Both the position numbers and the translations under genes were made by a program. From Acanthamoeba sp. SK_2022b (taxonomy: Eukaryota > Discosea > Longamoebia > Acanthamoebidae), in contig JANDJZ010000595.1 of assembly GCA_027943245.1 (NCBI GenBank), positions 1 through 22,672 on the forward strand: a stretch of 22,672 nucleotides of DNA, given 5' to 3'. Below the pieces are notes generated by a model that worked only from the letters and a program-made list of their open reading frames with translations, searched no databases and was not told where the DNA came from. Every line of letters begins with the position of its first letter. Positions within the stretch are counted from its first letter, which is position 1. Below, in pieces: positions 1-12,500 of the stretch.

Positions 1-364
1 GCGGCCGCGCGCCGGCGAGCCGGTCGTCCTCCACGAACCGGCGCAGCACCGCACGCGCGCGGGCCATCACCAGCGGGAAGGCCAGCCGGCCCACTCGCCC
101 GTTGCACGAATACCCATCTGTCATACAACCGCACACAACCCCACGAGCGCGAAGTGAGGGGGAGGCGCCACGAGTCGAGAGGACCAACGAGAGCAGCGGG
201 AGAGCACCGTCGGGGTCGGCGGCGTGGGCGCAGAGGCGACAGAGGTTGGCGTAGCAGCCCTCGGCAAAGGTCTCCCGCTGATTGGCCGGCACCGAGTGGA
301 ACACCGATCCCTCCCTGTTGCGTGTGCGTATGCCGAACACGTTCAGTTGCGTGTGTGCTCGTGC

Positions 365-424
<60 letters not shown>

Positions 425-3400
425 TCGAGCTGCGCACTGGAGGATTCCGATGAGGCGAGCGTGGAGGAAGGGCACGCCGGCGGCGCAGCGGAGCATGTGG
501 AGGGCGAGCACGTCGGCCAGGCCCACGTCGAGGGCCTCGTCCTCCTTGATCTCCTCGGCCGTCAGCGGCGGCAACTGGGCCCTATCGTGGAACAGGAAGT
601 CGTGCAGGCACGCGTACAGCTGCGTCCACACGCGACGCTCCTGGTCCTCACCCAGGTCTGTCCACCAAAAATAAATAAATAAATAAAAATAAAGTTTGCA
701 AAAAAATATTAAATAAAATATAATATAATTATTAATTTAAATAAAAGAGATATTACGAACCGGGCGTGCGAGCGACGATGGGGAGGGCGTGCGTGACGGC
801 GCGGGTGAAGGCCCGCACGGCCGTTCGCCAGAGCGGCGACGGGTAGCTCACGTACTTGAACATCATCGCCGCGCCCAACACCTGCCCACCGGCGGACACT
901 CGAGCCCATGAGTGTCGACGCACACGTTCGACGTGGGGGGAGGGGGGCGGAGTTGAACCATGATGAGCTCTTCGAAGGCCTGGGTGATGACCGCGGACGG
1001 CGCGGTCTCGAGGAAGCGGACGGCCAGGTCCATGGCCTTCATGGCCAGCGGATGGAACCGCCGGCCAGGCAGGCTCGCCGTCGACGGCGATGGCGAGGAC
1101 TTGATCGGCGTCGCCGGCGACGAGGGCGAGGATGAGGCGGAGGAGGAGGACGGCGACGATGGCGACGACGATGAAGTCGTCGTGGGGGGCGCGTAGTTGA
1201 TGGCGATCGTGACGTAGCGCGTCAGCTGCCGGAACACGATCGGGTAGATCTCTTCGGCCACCGGCGGCTGCGTGGCACGCGCAGTTACGTGGTCGGTGGA
1301 ATGAGTGGAATGAGTGGAATGCAACGTTGGATCGGTATGCGAGTGTGCGTGGGCGAGACGGGCCGCCGTACCAGGTTCTCGACGACCTTGAGGGTCTTCT
1401 TCTGGAGGGCCGAGATGCGGCGCTCCTCCTCGCCGGGGTAGAGGGCCAGCGGCTCGATGATGGCCAGCAGCCGCCTGACGTCGTCCGTCGTGCACGCCTC
1501 GCGGAACTTGGAGTGGATGTGGCCCACCGTCCTCACCAGCTCGAGCAGCGACTGCTGTGGAATCTGCCCATCGCACACGCGCACACACGCAAGCGCACGC
1601 GCGCGCGCAGGACAATGGCCGGTGAGGGGGAGGAGCACAACGCGCGCGCGCGCGACGAGCAAGTGGCGTACGTCGGTGTAGGGGAGGTCGCGCGGGTGGT
1701 GGCGGGTGAGGTAGTCGCCGATCTGCTGGAGGGCGGTCCACATGTCCTCCCACAGCAGCCGCCCAAACTTGCTGTCGGCCACGTGCGGGTGCATCAACTC
1801 GCGCAGCGATTGGATCGCGCACTGTCGCAGCGCGTTGGTTGATTGGTTGACAAAACCGATAGATGACGTCAGCAGGCCCCTTAACGAAGTGGGGGAGGGG
1901 GAGGGGGTCGCCGTACGGCGGAGACTTCGGCCGAGTTGGAGGTGGCGGCCGATTGGAAGAGCCCGAGGAGGGCGTGCCACGACTGGGCAAAGTCGGGCAG
2001 GGCGCTCAGCGTGGTGAAGTACGTGCGGAACACCTCCATTCGTTCGTTTCGCGTTCGGGTCAGCACGCCGCGAACGCGCATGCCCCCCCCCCACGCAAAC
2101 GCACAGCGAGAGAGAGAGAGAGAGCGCGCGCGTCGCCTACCTGTACAATGCCCTGAAGGGCCAAAACTTGTGTCTCGTTCCATTGCTTCTCCTCCGTGTT
2201 GCGCGTGTGGTGCACCATCCTGCATTCCGAACGTTTTTGGACGAGCGGCGAATTAGCACGCTCGGCGCTTAGCGCTCGAAGCTCGTTGCCTCCCCCCCCC
2301 GCCTCTCCCCAACAGCAAGGCGGGCGCGTACATGATGACGGACTTGCCGCCCTCCTTGCCCAGCTCGGTGTCAATGCGACTCTTGCCCGCCGACGCCGAC
2401 GAGTTGCGGATCTCGTTCATCAGCGGAAACAATATCTGTATAAATAAAATAAAATAAAATAAAATAAAATAAAATAAATTCATAAATTGATCAATAAATT
2501 ATTCATCATTTTTCATCACATATTTTGATTGATTTTTCTATTTTTGGCGTGGGCGTCGTGCCTGAGCGATGACCGAGGGCCAGATGTCGTGTTCGAGGAG
2601 GGACCCGTGGGTGGAGAGGGTCTTGAAGAGCGTCTGGATGGCGCAGTTCCTCACCTCCGTGCGCGCGTCGACGCACAGCTGCTTCAGTTCGTGGTATGTC
2701 GACAACCACAGCCTTGATGCGCGCATCGACAAACGTCAGCACAGGGCCGCCGCCAGAGTGAGCGGGGCCGCAACGCGTACTTGTTGGAGGTGGTGGAGTC
2801 CATCAGCCAGGAGCCCAGGATCAGCTCTGCCTCCTTCTCCACCGCTTCACTGTGATGTGTGTGTTTATTATTTATATTTTATATTTATTTATTTATTTAT
2901 ATATTTATAAATATTTGGTCAGTTTTGCTTTTCTTTGTTTTGGATAAACACAAAGGAGAGGCGTACGCGAGCTGCTTGCGGAGAGCCTTGATCTCGGTGG
3001 CGAGGAAGTCTGAGATGTTCCACAGGAGGCCCACGGCGGTGAGGGAGATGTTCATGAAGGCCGCCTGTCGTCCAAACTTGCCGATCGCGACGATCACCTT
3101 CTCAACGCATTCTACACGCCAAGCATCGATTACTTTATTAATATTTTATTTTTTGTATTTTATATTTTTAGAGTAATATTTCCAAAAGAAAATAATGATA
3201 AATGCAAAGAATGTACCGATGGGGAGGTTGGTGAGGAAGTCGGAGCAGATGAAGCCGAGGCAGCGGAAGGCCACCTGGATGAGCTGCTTGTCGTTGTTGC
3301 CCTTGTTGATGATCGCCAGCACCACCGGCCACCCCGTCGACAGCGACTGCCGCGCACACGCAGGGAGAGACCCACGATGAGATAACCAGGTGCGCGCACG

Positions 3401-3650
3401 CACGACAATCGCTCCATGGCACACGCACATACGCACACGCGTAGCATACCTGGCCAGAGGACTGGAGGATGGCGAAGAGGGCCTGCATGGTCTTGGAACG
3501 GGTGTCGCTCTGCTTCGATTGGGCGAGCGCGTCGAGCAGCTCCAGGAACGGGATCTGCATGTCCGGCACCGGCGGCGCCTGCTTGTCGACAGTGCGCCGC
3601 CGCAGCGACGACGGCGACGTCATGCCCGGCGTGCCCGTCACCTGCTCTCA

Positions 3651-3698
<48 letters not shown>

Positions 3699-4874
3699 GC
3701 CACGTGAGTGAGCGTGAGCGGTGTGGGCCGATGCGGAATGCGAAGCACGCAGTCCGCTACCTGCACGGGGGCGGGCGAGGGAGCGGGCGAGCGGATGGGG
3801 AGCGAGGGCGCGGGGCTCTGGTCGAGCGGCGTGCCGACGGTGGGCGCCACGGAGGACATGTCGTAGAGGATCTGCGAGATCTGGGCCTTGGACGAGAACG
3901 ACGGCACGGAGAAGGAGCGGCGCGGGATCGAGGGCAGCCGCGTGAGCGAGGTCTCCATGATCTTGGCCAGCGACTCCACGCCGTAGCTCCGCACCGACGG
4001 CACCTAAACACGAAACGAAACACGAAACGAAACACGAAACGAAACGCGTTTCGAAACAAATTGTTCAGAATCGTTTAGAGAGAGAGAGAGAGAGAGAGCG
4101 GACAGTGTGGGAGTTCACCTTGTGGTTGGACACGGCGACGAGATGGGCCGAGACGATGGGCCAGGTCTTGTCGATCCTGTGGATGTTCTGGAGGGCCGTC
4201 TCCACCAGCTTGGACAGGCCAAACATGGGCGCCGGCTGGACGACGCGCGCGCGCGCGCGAGCCGGTCAGCCGGGAAGCAAAGCGCGGTGGCGAAGGGGAG
4301 AGATTTGCGTACGTGATTGACCGGCGTGGGCGCGTCGGCCGGCGTCGCTGGTCGCTTCACCTCAAAGGCCAGCAGCGCGTTCGATGACAGCGAGGCCTTT
4401 TAAATGCGAAAATATAAGATAAAATTAATATTTTTAAAAAAAAAGAAATAGATAAATGAGATCGTTGGTGGACGAGAGGTGGTGCGGGCGTACGAGGGCC
4501 GAGATGAAGTGCGCGAGCGATTGGTCGTCGAGGTATCGGCTGCCCTCGAACACCGACTCGAGACTGGTCGACAGATAACTGATCTCCCTGGGCGACGGCA
4601 ACCGCTCGATGCCTCGCGACGGGCCCTCGTCGGCCGTCTTGACCCCTGCAGATCCCAAGAACGCGCGGTCGCGTGAGCGAGTGAGATCGCCACATTCCAT
4701 TCGATGCTCGAGAACGTCGGAATGCAGGTCATCTCAGGAATGCGTGGCCAGGCGAGGGCGCATACCTGACGAGCTGGCGCCCAGGCCGCCGTTTCCCGAG
4801 CCGCCTATGCCCGGCAGCGCCGAGGCCGAGCCCTTTTTCTCCAGCGTGGGGTTCGGCGCGTCTACATCGATCGC

Positions 4875-4934
<60 letters not shown>

Positions 4935-7477
4935 ATCATCAGCAGGTCGGCCGGCGATGCGTGTGCGCCGTAGCAGTCCATGCGCGCGTGCGCACCAGAG
5001 GGGGCGAGCGACTTGGCCCCTGTCGGGTGGATTATGGAATGGAGCGTCTCGAGCGTTTGGAGAACGAGCGGCCAGGCGCTGCCCAGGATGCCTCCCATTC
5101 CATGGGCCAGGCTTATCAGCGTGCGCAGCGCCAGCACGTTCTTGCCCAGCTGGTTGCCATGCAACCATCGTCAACGCGTGGTCAAACACACTGACCACGA
5201 TGATGATGGTGATGGCTATGCGTACCAGCACGCCGTCAAAGACTTGGATTTTGGTGGTGGTCGTGGTGGTGGTGCCCTTGGCCGGTGTTGGCTCGGCGCC
5301 GTCCTCGCCGCTCGTCTCGGCCGTGATGGTGACGGCCGACGAGGGGATCGCGAAATGGCAGAGCGAGGTCAGGAACGCGTCCCTATTGGCGCGCGAGAAG
5401 GTGAGACGAGACCAGGAAAAGGAAAAGGAAAAGGAAAAAGAAATGCGCGTCTGCGCGACGAAGGAGAGCCGCACCGAGGAGCGATGAGCTCGTTGGAGCC
5501 GCAGATGTGGATGAAGAGCTGGTAGGCGCGCAGGATGCTCTCCACGATGGCCTCGTCGCCGGCCTTGGTCAGCATCAGGGTGAGCGCCGGTAGGATCGAC
5601 GTCCACGAACTCTCGGCCATGCGTCGGCTGATCTGCTTACCGCTCAACTTCTGTTTCAAGAGTTCAATAAATGAAATCCATTAGCGTTTTTATCATCAAA
5701 AATAGCATTAATAAATGAACAATATTTGCAAAAAATAATAATAAAATAATGTCATTATTATTTTAATTATTTGATTAAATGTGGTACCTTGTCGCTTTGC
5801 GGAACAGTGTCGTCGTCGGACGGCTGTTCGGTGCTGCCGGGGCCCTCTTCCTCCTCCTCCTCCTCTTGTTCTTCGTTGCGGTTGCTGGCGTTGTTGTTGC
5901 GCGCCAGTTCGTTGGTTTTGGCCGTGGGCGCGACCACCTCGACCTTGGTCACGCCGCCTTCCTCGAACGGATTGTCGAACTGCAGCACTGCGGAAACAGC
6001 GCACTCTGGTGTTCAGCGCCTCGGGCGCGTGGGATCGGGTGATGCGATGGCGCGCGTACCTCTCCTGATGGGCTCGTACTGGAGAACGGGCGAGGGGGCC
6101 ACCTTGACCTTCTGGATGGCGAGGCTCGCCACGGCATCGATGATCGCCGTCAAGCATTCCAGTCCTAGACGAGTAGCAGGCATGTCAAAAAAAATGGAGG
6201 AAAAAACAATTTTTGAAAAAAAAGAAAAATAAATACAACCTTGATAAATAAATATTATTAGATTAAAATAGAGGTACCCAGATTGAGGGTGTAGCTGAGG
6301 CTGATGGTGGCTGGAGGCTCTCTGTGGCTCAGCATGTCCACGCTGTACGTAATCCACGCGCGCGCGCAACATGGGGGTCGACAGGTCAGTCGAGGTGCAG
6401 GTGCGACGCACAGGCCCAGACGCACCATTTGGTGCGGGCCGGTTCGGTGTGCATGACGAGCTTGTTGTTGATGTCGAATATCTTCTGAACGAATCGGGCG
6501 ATGGCCTTGACCATGTTCTCGAACACGAGCCGCGAATCCGTTGCATCGCCCTGCGCGGCCTTCGAGTCGTAGTTGACATACATCGACCTGCGCATCCAAA
6601 AAAAAAAATGCACATAAATTCAGGAATAAATTCAAGAATAATAACATAAAATAAAATAAAATGAATAAGAGTTTGAGCAGGCGAACCGGAGCAACTTCTC
6701 GTTGCTGCAAATATCCTTGAGGACCTCCATGGTCAACGCCTTCATCCAGATGGGAGTCTCCTGCGACATGATTCGCACCATCCGTTCCAGAAAGACCTCG
6801 CACTCGTTCTTGAGTGACGTGGCGTTAGGGTTGCGTTAATTCAGCGCAGCCGAGAAGAGCGCGTTGTTTGCGTGGCGGCCTACCTGCATGAGGTTGATGA
6901 AGTTTCTGATGAAGGTGCCCACCAAACGCAGCAGGCGCACCGAGTACGTGAACGAGCCCGCCTTGGCGCCCAGCGCCTTGACCACCAGGGGACAGATGCG
7001 GTCCTGCAGCCAAATATAAAAATTAATAATTTAATAATTTAACAACTTAAAGAATTTTTAACGTAGAAAATAAAATAAAATAAAAAGGCCGCTACACACC
7101 TTGAGGAGAAGCTGGAACTCGTAGATGTGAATGAAGAGCGGCTGGTGCGTGGAGAGGAGGGCCTCGATGAGCTCGTAGCCAAAGGTCTTGGAGATGGCCT
7201 GCACGGGCAGCCAGATCGGGTGGTCTCCGCCAGTGAGCGAGCACAAATCCTGCACAGCACACATCCACAATGGCGCCAAATGAGCAAACGCGAAAGTGGG
7301 GGGAGAGCGAGCGAGAGCGATGACGTGGCAGAGCGGACGGCGCACCTGCAGCAGGAAGTGGGCGTCTTGGATGGAAGGCGGGAGATTCTTGGGCATGCGC
7401 TGCTTTGAGTCACCCACGGCCGACTTCTCGCTCGGGCTTTGCGCCATTGCGTCCAGCGTCTCGCCATCTACCACACG

Positions 7478-7538
<61 letters not shown>

Positions 7539-7957
7539 CACAACACAACACACAACACACGCGACAGTGGAATGTGCGTAGTGAGTAGTGTCGAATGGTC
7601 GTCGGTTTGGGGTAGCGAAAGGTGGAACCGAGTTGCTGGAATTCGACGAGCGCGCGATCAAAGAGCATGGTCACTATCTGTCGGAGCGTGGCCGACGCCG
7701 TGTTCTTGACGGCCACGCTCTTGTTCTTGTGGAGGCGGAAGCACATGCAGAGGGACTGCGACAGCGACTCGCCGTGCATGTTGGTGTGGGTGGTGAGCAG
7801 CGACACCACGGCCTGCAGGATCTTCAGCTTCACCGTGTCGTCGCCGGCCTCCACCTGTTGCGCCAGCACCCGCATGATGCGGGGCAACGACGCCTACGCG
7901 GAGAGACATCGACTATCAGAGCTGGGCGCTTATTTATCATCTTATGCGTATGTACGT

Positions 7958-7993
<36 letters not shown>

Positions 7994-8697
7994 GTGTGTG
8001 TCGTGTGTGTCGTGTGTGTCGTGTGTGTCGTGTGTGTCGTGTGTGTCGTGTGTGTCGTGTGTGTCGTGTGTGTCGTGTGTGCGTGTGTGTGCGTGTGTGT
8101 GCGTGTGTGTGCGTGTGTGCGTGTTGTGTGCGTGTGTTGCGTGTGTGTGTTGCGTGCCTCGCTGACGGCATTCTGGGCGATGAGCTTCTGAATCGAGCCG
8201 ACGCCGATGGCCACCATTTTGGGAGTGTTGGAATCGCAGGCCAGCAACAGGGGCTTCAGGACCTCGTCGGCCTTGGCCACGGCTGCGTAAACAATAAGGA
8301 GAGAGAGAGAGAGAGAGAGAGACGTTTAGACATGAGTGCGTGTAGTTTGTGTGTGGTGAAAGTCTTGTTGAGCGCACCTTCAATCTTTTTGGCGAGGTCG
8401 TGCTCCTGCTCGTCTACATTGCGCAGCTTGAGAATGGCCCGCTCTGTTGTCTGTGCGGAGGAGAAAATAAGATAATAAAATCATTTATCCATTATTATTT
8501 GGCGCTGGATCTGCTTCTTGCCAAGTAAAGAATATTGCGTTTTTTTTTTTGCTTTTTTTTAAAAATAGAAGTTACCACGTCAACGGTATAAATCGCAAGG
8601 ACCACAGGACGGGTACCTCTTTGATCTGGGGAAACTTCTTGCGTGCCTCGAGCGAGAGGGCGCGTAAGTCACTTTGGAGAATGCTCAGGAAGCTCAT
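1..8697 (-). CDS. MON2: MON2 homologue (Golgi/endosome trafficking scaffold), 3' end cut by window
   Basis: MON2 proteins are large HEAT-repeat scaffolds related to BIG/GBF Arf-GEFs but without a Sec7 domain; they act at the trans-Golgi/endosome with Dopey and a flippase. Exons (minus, ascending): <1-117, 208-314, 438-657, 761-881, 959-1267, 1372-1554, 1672-1821, 1917-2033, 2141-2219, 2332-2435, 2562-2712, 2781-2849, 2967-3111, 3217-3346, 3450-3641, 3761-4003, 4119-4235, 4313-4396, 4494-4645, 4766-4861, 4996-5149, 5226-5382, 5475-5650, 5788-5987, 6060-6164, 6278-6342, 6426-6587, 6687-6808, 6884-7003, 7100-7249, 7346-7467, 7629-7893, 8158-8282, 8378-8450, 8617-8697. All phases agree, giving 1654 codons; human MON2 is about 1,717 residues. 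The N-terminus MSFLSILQSDLRALSLEARK matches the family DCB start, and ISLTAVGLLWNISDF and EEKQWNETQVLALQGI are family-diagnostic. Codons about 463-530 hold an acidic linker. Two introns use GC donors. The donor at 4995 is the least certain join. Confidence 0.93.
369..423. repeat. (GT)n microsatellite in MON2 intron 315-437
   Basis: Uninterrupted GT dinucleotide tract on the plus strand, so (CA)n in the transcript, inside the intron between the exons 208-314 and 438-657. Confidence 0.95.
2436..2561 (-). other. GC-AG intron of MON2 (between exons 2562-2712 and 2332-2435)
   Basis: The upstream exon ends ...GTC ATC GCT CAG and is followed by GCACGA; the intron ends ATACAG. The junction reads WPSVIAQ-ILFPLMNEI, aligning without gaps to WHTVIWK-VLFHLL of human MON2. 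The nearest GT alternative (TCG|GTCATC) would delete four aligned residues. Confidence 0.8.
3642..3760 (-). repeat. MON2 intron with (GT)n next to its 3' splice site
   Basis: The plus strand carries an uninterrupted CA tract at about 3652-3697. In the transcript it reads (GU)n and ends about 9 nt before the acceptor, with no ordinary polypyrimidine tract between. Confidence 0.9.
4006..4053. repeat. 12-bp tandem repeat plus 14-bp palindrome in a MON2 intron
   Basis: Three copies of ACGAAACGAAAC run into the perfect palindrome CGAAACGCGTTTCG (4040-4053). A short (GA)n tract follows at about 4079-4098. The repeat abuts the 3' splice site of the exon 3761-4003, where it reads GTTTCGTTTCGT in the transcript. 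Confidence 0.85.
4862..4995 (-). repeat. MON2 intron with (GT)n (4876-4933)
   Basis: A CA tract on the plus strand is (GU)n in the transcript, ending about 12 nt before the acceptor GATGTAG. The next exon needs a phase-1 donor, which I place at CTCTG|GTGCGC (4995). A second possibility is a donor inside the GT tract itself. Confidence 0.75.
7468..7628 (-). repeat. MON2 intron with (GT)n (7479-7537)
   Basis: A third MON2 intron in which a long (GU)n tract occupies the polypyrimidine position, ending about a dozen bases before TGGTAG. The donor is CTCG|GTTCC, phase 1, and the acceptor restores GAT GGC GAG ACG. Confidence 0.85.
7894..8157 (-). other. GC-AG intron 3 of MON2, containing the CGTGTGTGT array
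   Basis: The exon ends ...GTC AGC GAG and the intron begins GCACGC. The downstream sequence is a pure CA/ACG repeat, with no GT until about 200 bases later. Using that distant GT would insert roughly 70 His/Thr residues into the DCB domain. Splicing at GAG|GCACGC to ...GCGTAG|GCG keeps phase 0 and gives an uninterrupted alignment to MON2 (VSE joined to ASLPRIM). Confidence 0.82.
7959..8155. repeat. Compound (GT)n, 9-mer and 10-mer GCGTGT-type array
   Basis: (GT)17 at 7959-7992 is followed by ten exact 9-bp units CGTGTGTGT (7993-8082). Imperfect 10-bp GCGTGTGTGT units then continue to the exon border. All of it lies within a MON2 intron. Confidence 0.95.
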
Positions 8698-9501
8698 CCC
8701 CTCTTAGAAGCAGTAGATCACTCGAGTTTCCGATTTAAAAATTGGCAAGAAAATCAATCGAGTGAGTTGAATTGAATGCGCTTCACGTCGCTCTTGGACC
8801 GCTGGTTGGATTCGAGCGCTCGCTGCGGTGGGTTGAGAAACGATCGTGTGTGGCGCGTGAGGTACTCGCTGTGTTGTTCGGAGAGAACTACGTTCTGATT
8901 TTGTGTCGACAGTTGTTGCGTGTTGTGTGCCGCACAGGCAGGGCACGCACAGGCGACTGCGAACTCCACGGCCAAAGAGGTGAGCGTGTACGCTTCATCT
9001 ACGATCGATTGCTACTGGGAGCCAGCTTTCTCGTGGGCCCACGCGCTAGTCATAACCATGGAGGGCAGTTGCGGACCGCAACACCTCCACCTTCCTCTTC
9101 TGGGCTGACCAGCTACTCTGCCCGGCTGGTGTTTCCAGCAACACTGGTGAAGAGGCAGCGTCCTGGTCCTTTTGGTGTCAAAAATTCATTTTCCTGTTTT
9201 ACGCAGTATTAATTAATTACTGCATAGCAAAATAATTTGGGGAGTCAAGACGGTCGCGCGGTAGCAGAGGAGATTGGGGTCGTGTTCTCCAGGTCGTACC
9301 GTTGTTGCCACCGCGTCGGACGAAGGAAGTCAGTGGGCTCCCTCACTGTTCAAAGTTGAGCGAGGTGGAGTGATTGATGAATCGATTCCAGAATCGATAA
9401 GCCCCCCGCCTCCAAACAACTTCGTTTCAACCTTCCGCCCTGCATCCATCTCTCTCTTCTTTTCGAATCTATCATCAACCAAAGAACGAAGAAGAACGAA
9501 G
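8698..9501. promoter_or_regulatory. Divergent intergenic region between MON2 and RasGEF
   Basis: About 800 bases separate two start codons facing away from each other, so promoters and 5' UTRs of both genes should lie here. A 146-codon open frame on plus (8772-9212) and a 73-codon frame on minus (8754-8975) show no recognisable family. An AT-rich near-palindrome centred on TTAATTAATTA lies at about 9206-9220. I see no clear tRNA or TATA box. Confidence 0.6.
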
Positions 9502-12500
9502 ATGACGGACGTAGAGGAACCCACCACCCTCGACAATCAAATACTCGACAAATGCAACGAAATCGATGTAGGCACAACAACAACGAAAAAGAAAAAATCG
9601 GACAAGCTCGGCGTAGAGCTGCTGAAGAGGAATGCGGGAGGTGCGCCTCCCAAGAAGAGGGCGGCGCGGTCCCATTCCACAGCGCCCCATTTCCCGGCAT
9701 CGTCGGTTTCACCTAGGGCCAGGAAGCAGAAGCCCCACCATTCCGACGACGATGAAGAAGAGGAAGATGAGAACGATGATGAAGGAGGAGTGGATGAGGA
9801 GACGTCCACGATGGGAACGTCATCATCATCGGTCACCCTTTCCGTGGATGACAACGACGACGACAATGATGAAGATGACGAGGAGAACGACGACGACAAG
9901 GAGGGGCGGTGCTACACGTTCGACATGAGCGCCGTGACGAGCAGCTGCGAACTCTCGATCGAGGATGGAGACGAAGATGACGAAGAGGAGCACACCGAGG
10001 ACGATGACGACGATGACGACGAGTCGTATGACACCACGACCGAAGGCACTGAGACTGCCTACGATGTCGAGGACGATGAAGGGGATGAGGCCGAACACGG
10101 CGCCACCAAGGCCTCCCCCTTCGAGAGCATCAACACCATCACCGGCGTTGTCGGTAACCCCCCCCCCCATCCTTTCCATCTTTTGCATCGTCTTGTAGCA
10201 TCGAAACTACGGACGACTCGGTAACGAGCCGACAAGCACACGCGCTCCTCATTACATCCAGCTCCTATACCACCGCTGCTTCTTTATCTCTACTTCGACT
10301 TCGTGTTCTGTCCTTCTTGTTCTACATTTACGCGTTGCGCCTTGTTGGGCCTTTCTCCATAATCGCCCGAGCCCCCCTACTCAACAATGTACGTGTTCAT
10401 CGACGTGTTGTTGTTGGGACAGGACGTCCACGAGGGGTGGCCAAGCTCAAGCTGCCGCTCCAGAAGGAGGGCAATGACGCCAGCAGCGAGCCCACGCCGT
10501 CTCCGCGCAGCTTCTCCAACTCGCCTCGCACCTTCTACTCGCCCCGCCCCATGCTCGTGCCCATGACACCGCACAAGGCCGCCCTCGGTACCCCTCCTCC
10601 TCCTCCTCACCACCACCACCCCGATGACCAGGCTGCCCTCTACACGCTCCATTTTATTTTTATTTTATTTTAAATATTTATTTATTCCGCGGAATTTATG
10701 TCCCATTTTTTCCCATCGCATAGGATTTTTATTGTTGTTTCGTTAAAATGGAGTTCCTGTCCTAACGAAGAAGCAACACAGGCACGACCACCCGCGAGCG
10801 GGTGTGCGACGTGGAGCATGTGATCGAAGAGGGACAGCGCATGGTCGCCGCCGGCTCCATCCAGGGCCTGGTCGACAAGCTCATCAGCATCGACGAAGGC
10901 GTCCTCGGTAGCCTCCTCCCCTCGTTCCCTCTTCTTTCCCTTTGACAGCCATCTTCTGACGCGCTCACCTCGTGTGTGTCGTGTGTCGTGTGTCGTGTGT
11001 CGTGTGTCGTGTGTCGTGTGTCGTGTGTCGTGTGTCGTGTGTCGTGTGTCGTGTGTCGTGTGTCGTGTGTCGTGTTGCGTAGACTTTGACCTGAACTACT
11101 TCACGTCGGTGTTCCTGATCACGCACCCGATGTTCGTGTCCACGAAGGAGCTGCTGCAGCGGATATTCGACGTCTACGACGCGCCCGCCACGCCGTTCCC
11201 CGGCGGCGCCGACGACCCGCGCATGCTCCAGCAGCGCGTGAAGACGCGCGTGCTCGAGGTCCTCAAGAAGTGGGCCGAGGAGTTCTCCAACGACTTCAAG
11301 GCCGGCTGCGAGGCGCGCGAGGTTCTCGACGCCTGGATCGCCCAGCAAGCCAAAGGCACGTTTTTTTATATAAAAAACCTATTTCGTAAGTTTTTTATTT
11401 TTATTTTAAATTAAATAATGTATGAAACATTTTGAGCTAACATTTGTTATCCCGGGCGTGCAGAATTGGCGGGGAGCGACGATGGAGAGGAGGCACACGA
11501 CCAACAGAGCCAACTTCTGAAGAAGATTCAGGCCCTGCTGTCCTCCAACGATCTCATCCAGGTACAACTCATCTCTCTCTCTCTCTTGTATCGCCCACCT
11601 GATCTACACGCCGGTGACCTTACCGCGAGTCGTTGTCGACAGAAACACATGGTGCCCATCGCGCCCACGCCACCACCCGCCGCCATGGCCCACCACAACG
11701 ACCCCGGTTCGCTCCCTCGTTGCCGTTGTCATTGTCGTTGCGCATAGTTGACGCGTGGAATGTCCGGAATGCAGACAAGATGAGCATTCCGCTGCCGCCG
11801 CCGCCGCCGGTGGACGACCTGTCGCGATTCTGCGTGCTCGACTTCCCGCCGGCCAAGATCGCGCAGCAGCTGACCTACATCGACTTCCAGATGTTCTCGT
11901 CCGTGCGCTTCGCCGAGTTCTTCCACTGCGCGTGGAGCAAGAAGAACTGCGAGCAGGCCGCGCCCAACCTCGTCCGACTCATCGAGCGCTTCAACAAGGT
12001 CTCCCAGTGGATCCAGACGTCGATCGTGCGCGTGCGCGACCTCAAGAAGCGCGCGGCCGTCCTCGCACGCTTCATCCACGTCGCCCAGGTACCGTCGCAG
12101 CTGTGTTGTGTGTTTTCTTTTTGCCTCTTTTTTTTACCATTCTAGAATTAATGAAATTATTTATTTATTTATTTTTTTTTAAAAAAAAAACACACAGGAA
12201 TTCGAGTGGCTGCACAACTTCCAGGGCATGATGATGGTCAACGCCGCCCTCAACAATTCGGCCATCTCTCGCCTCAAGCACACATGGGCTGTACGTTTAT
12301 ACTTTTGTTTAAATTCTTTTTTAATTCTTTTTCTTTATTTATTTATTTATTTACTTGTGTATGTGTCGACAGGCGTTGGGCGATGAGGACCGGGAGAGGT
12401 TCGATTCGATCCAGAACTTCTTCTCGCCCTACCACAACTACGCGTCGTACCGCCAGAAGCTCCGCACCAGCGTGCCCCCCATCGTCCCCTTCATGGCGCT

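Noticed and set aside
4934..4995. Exon extension of MON2 up to the GT tract (ending PADLLMM)
   Set aside because: The next exon requires phase 1; the donor CTCTG|GTGCGC gives it, while the start of the GT tract gives phase 0. A donor within the tract stays possible.
224..8475. Frames rich in Cys-Val or His-Thr over CA/GT tracts
   Set aside because: They arise from microsatellites inside MON2 introns.
8772..9212. 146-codon plus-strand frame in the MON2-RasGEF spacer
   Set aside because: No recognisable domain, no supporting splice or start context; kept only as part of the spacer description.
9230..9320. Possible tRNA gene
   Set aside because: No A box or B box pattern and no cloverleaf could be drawn.
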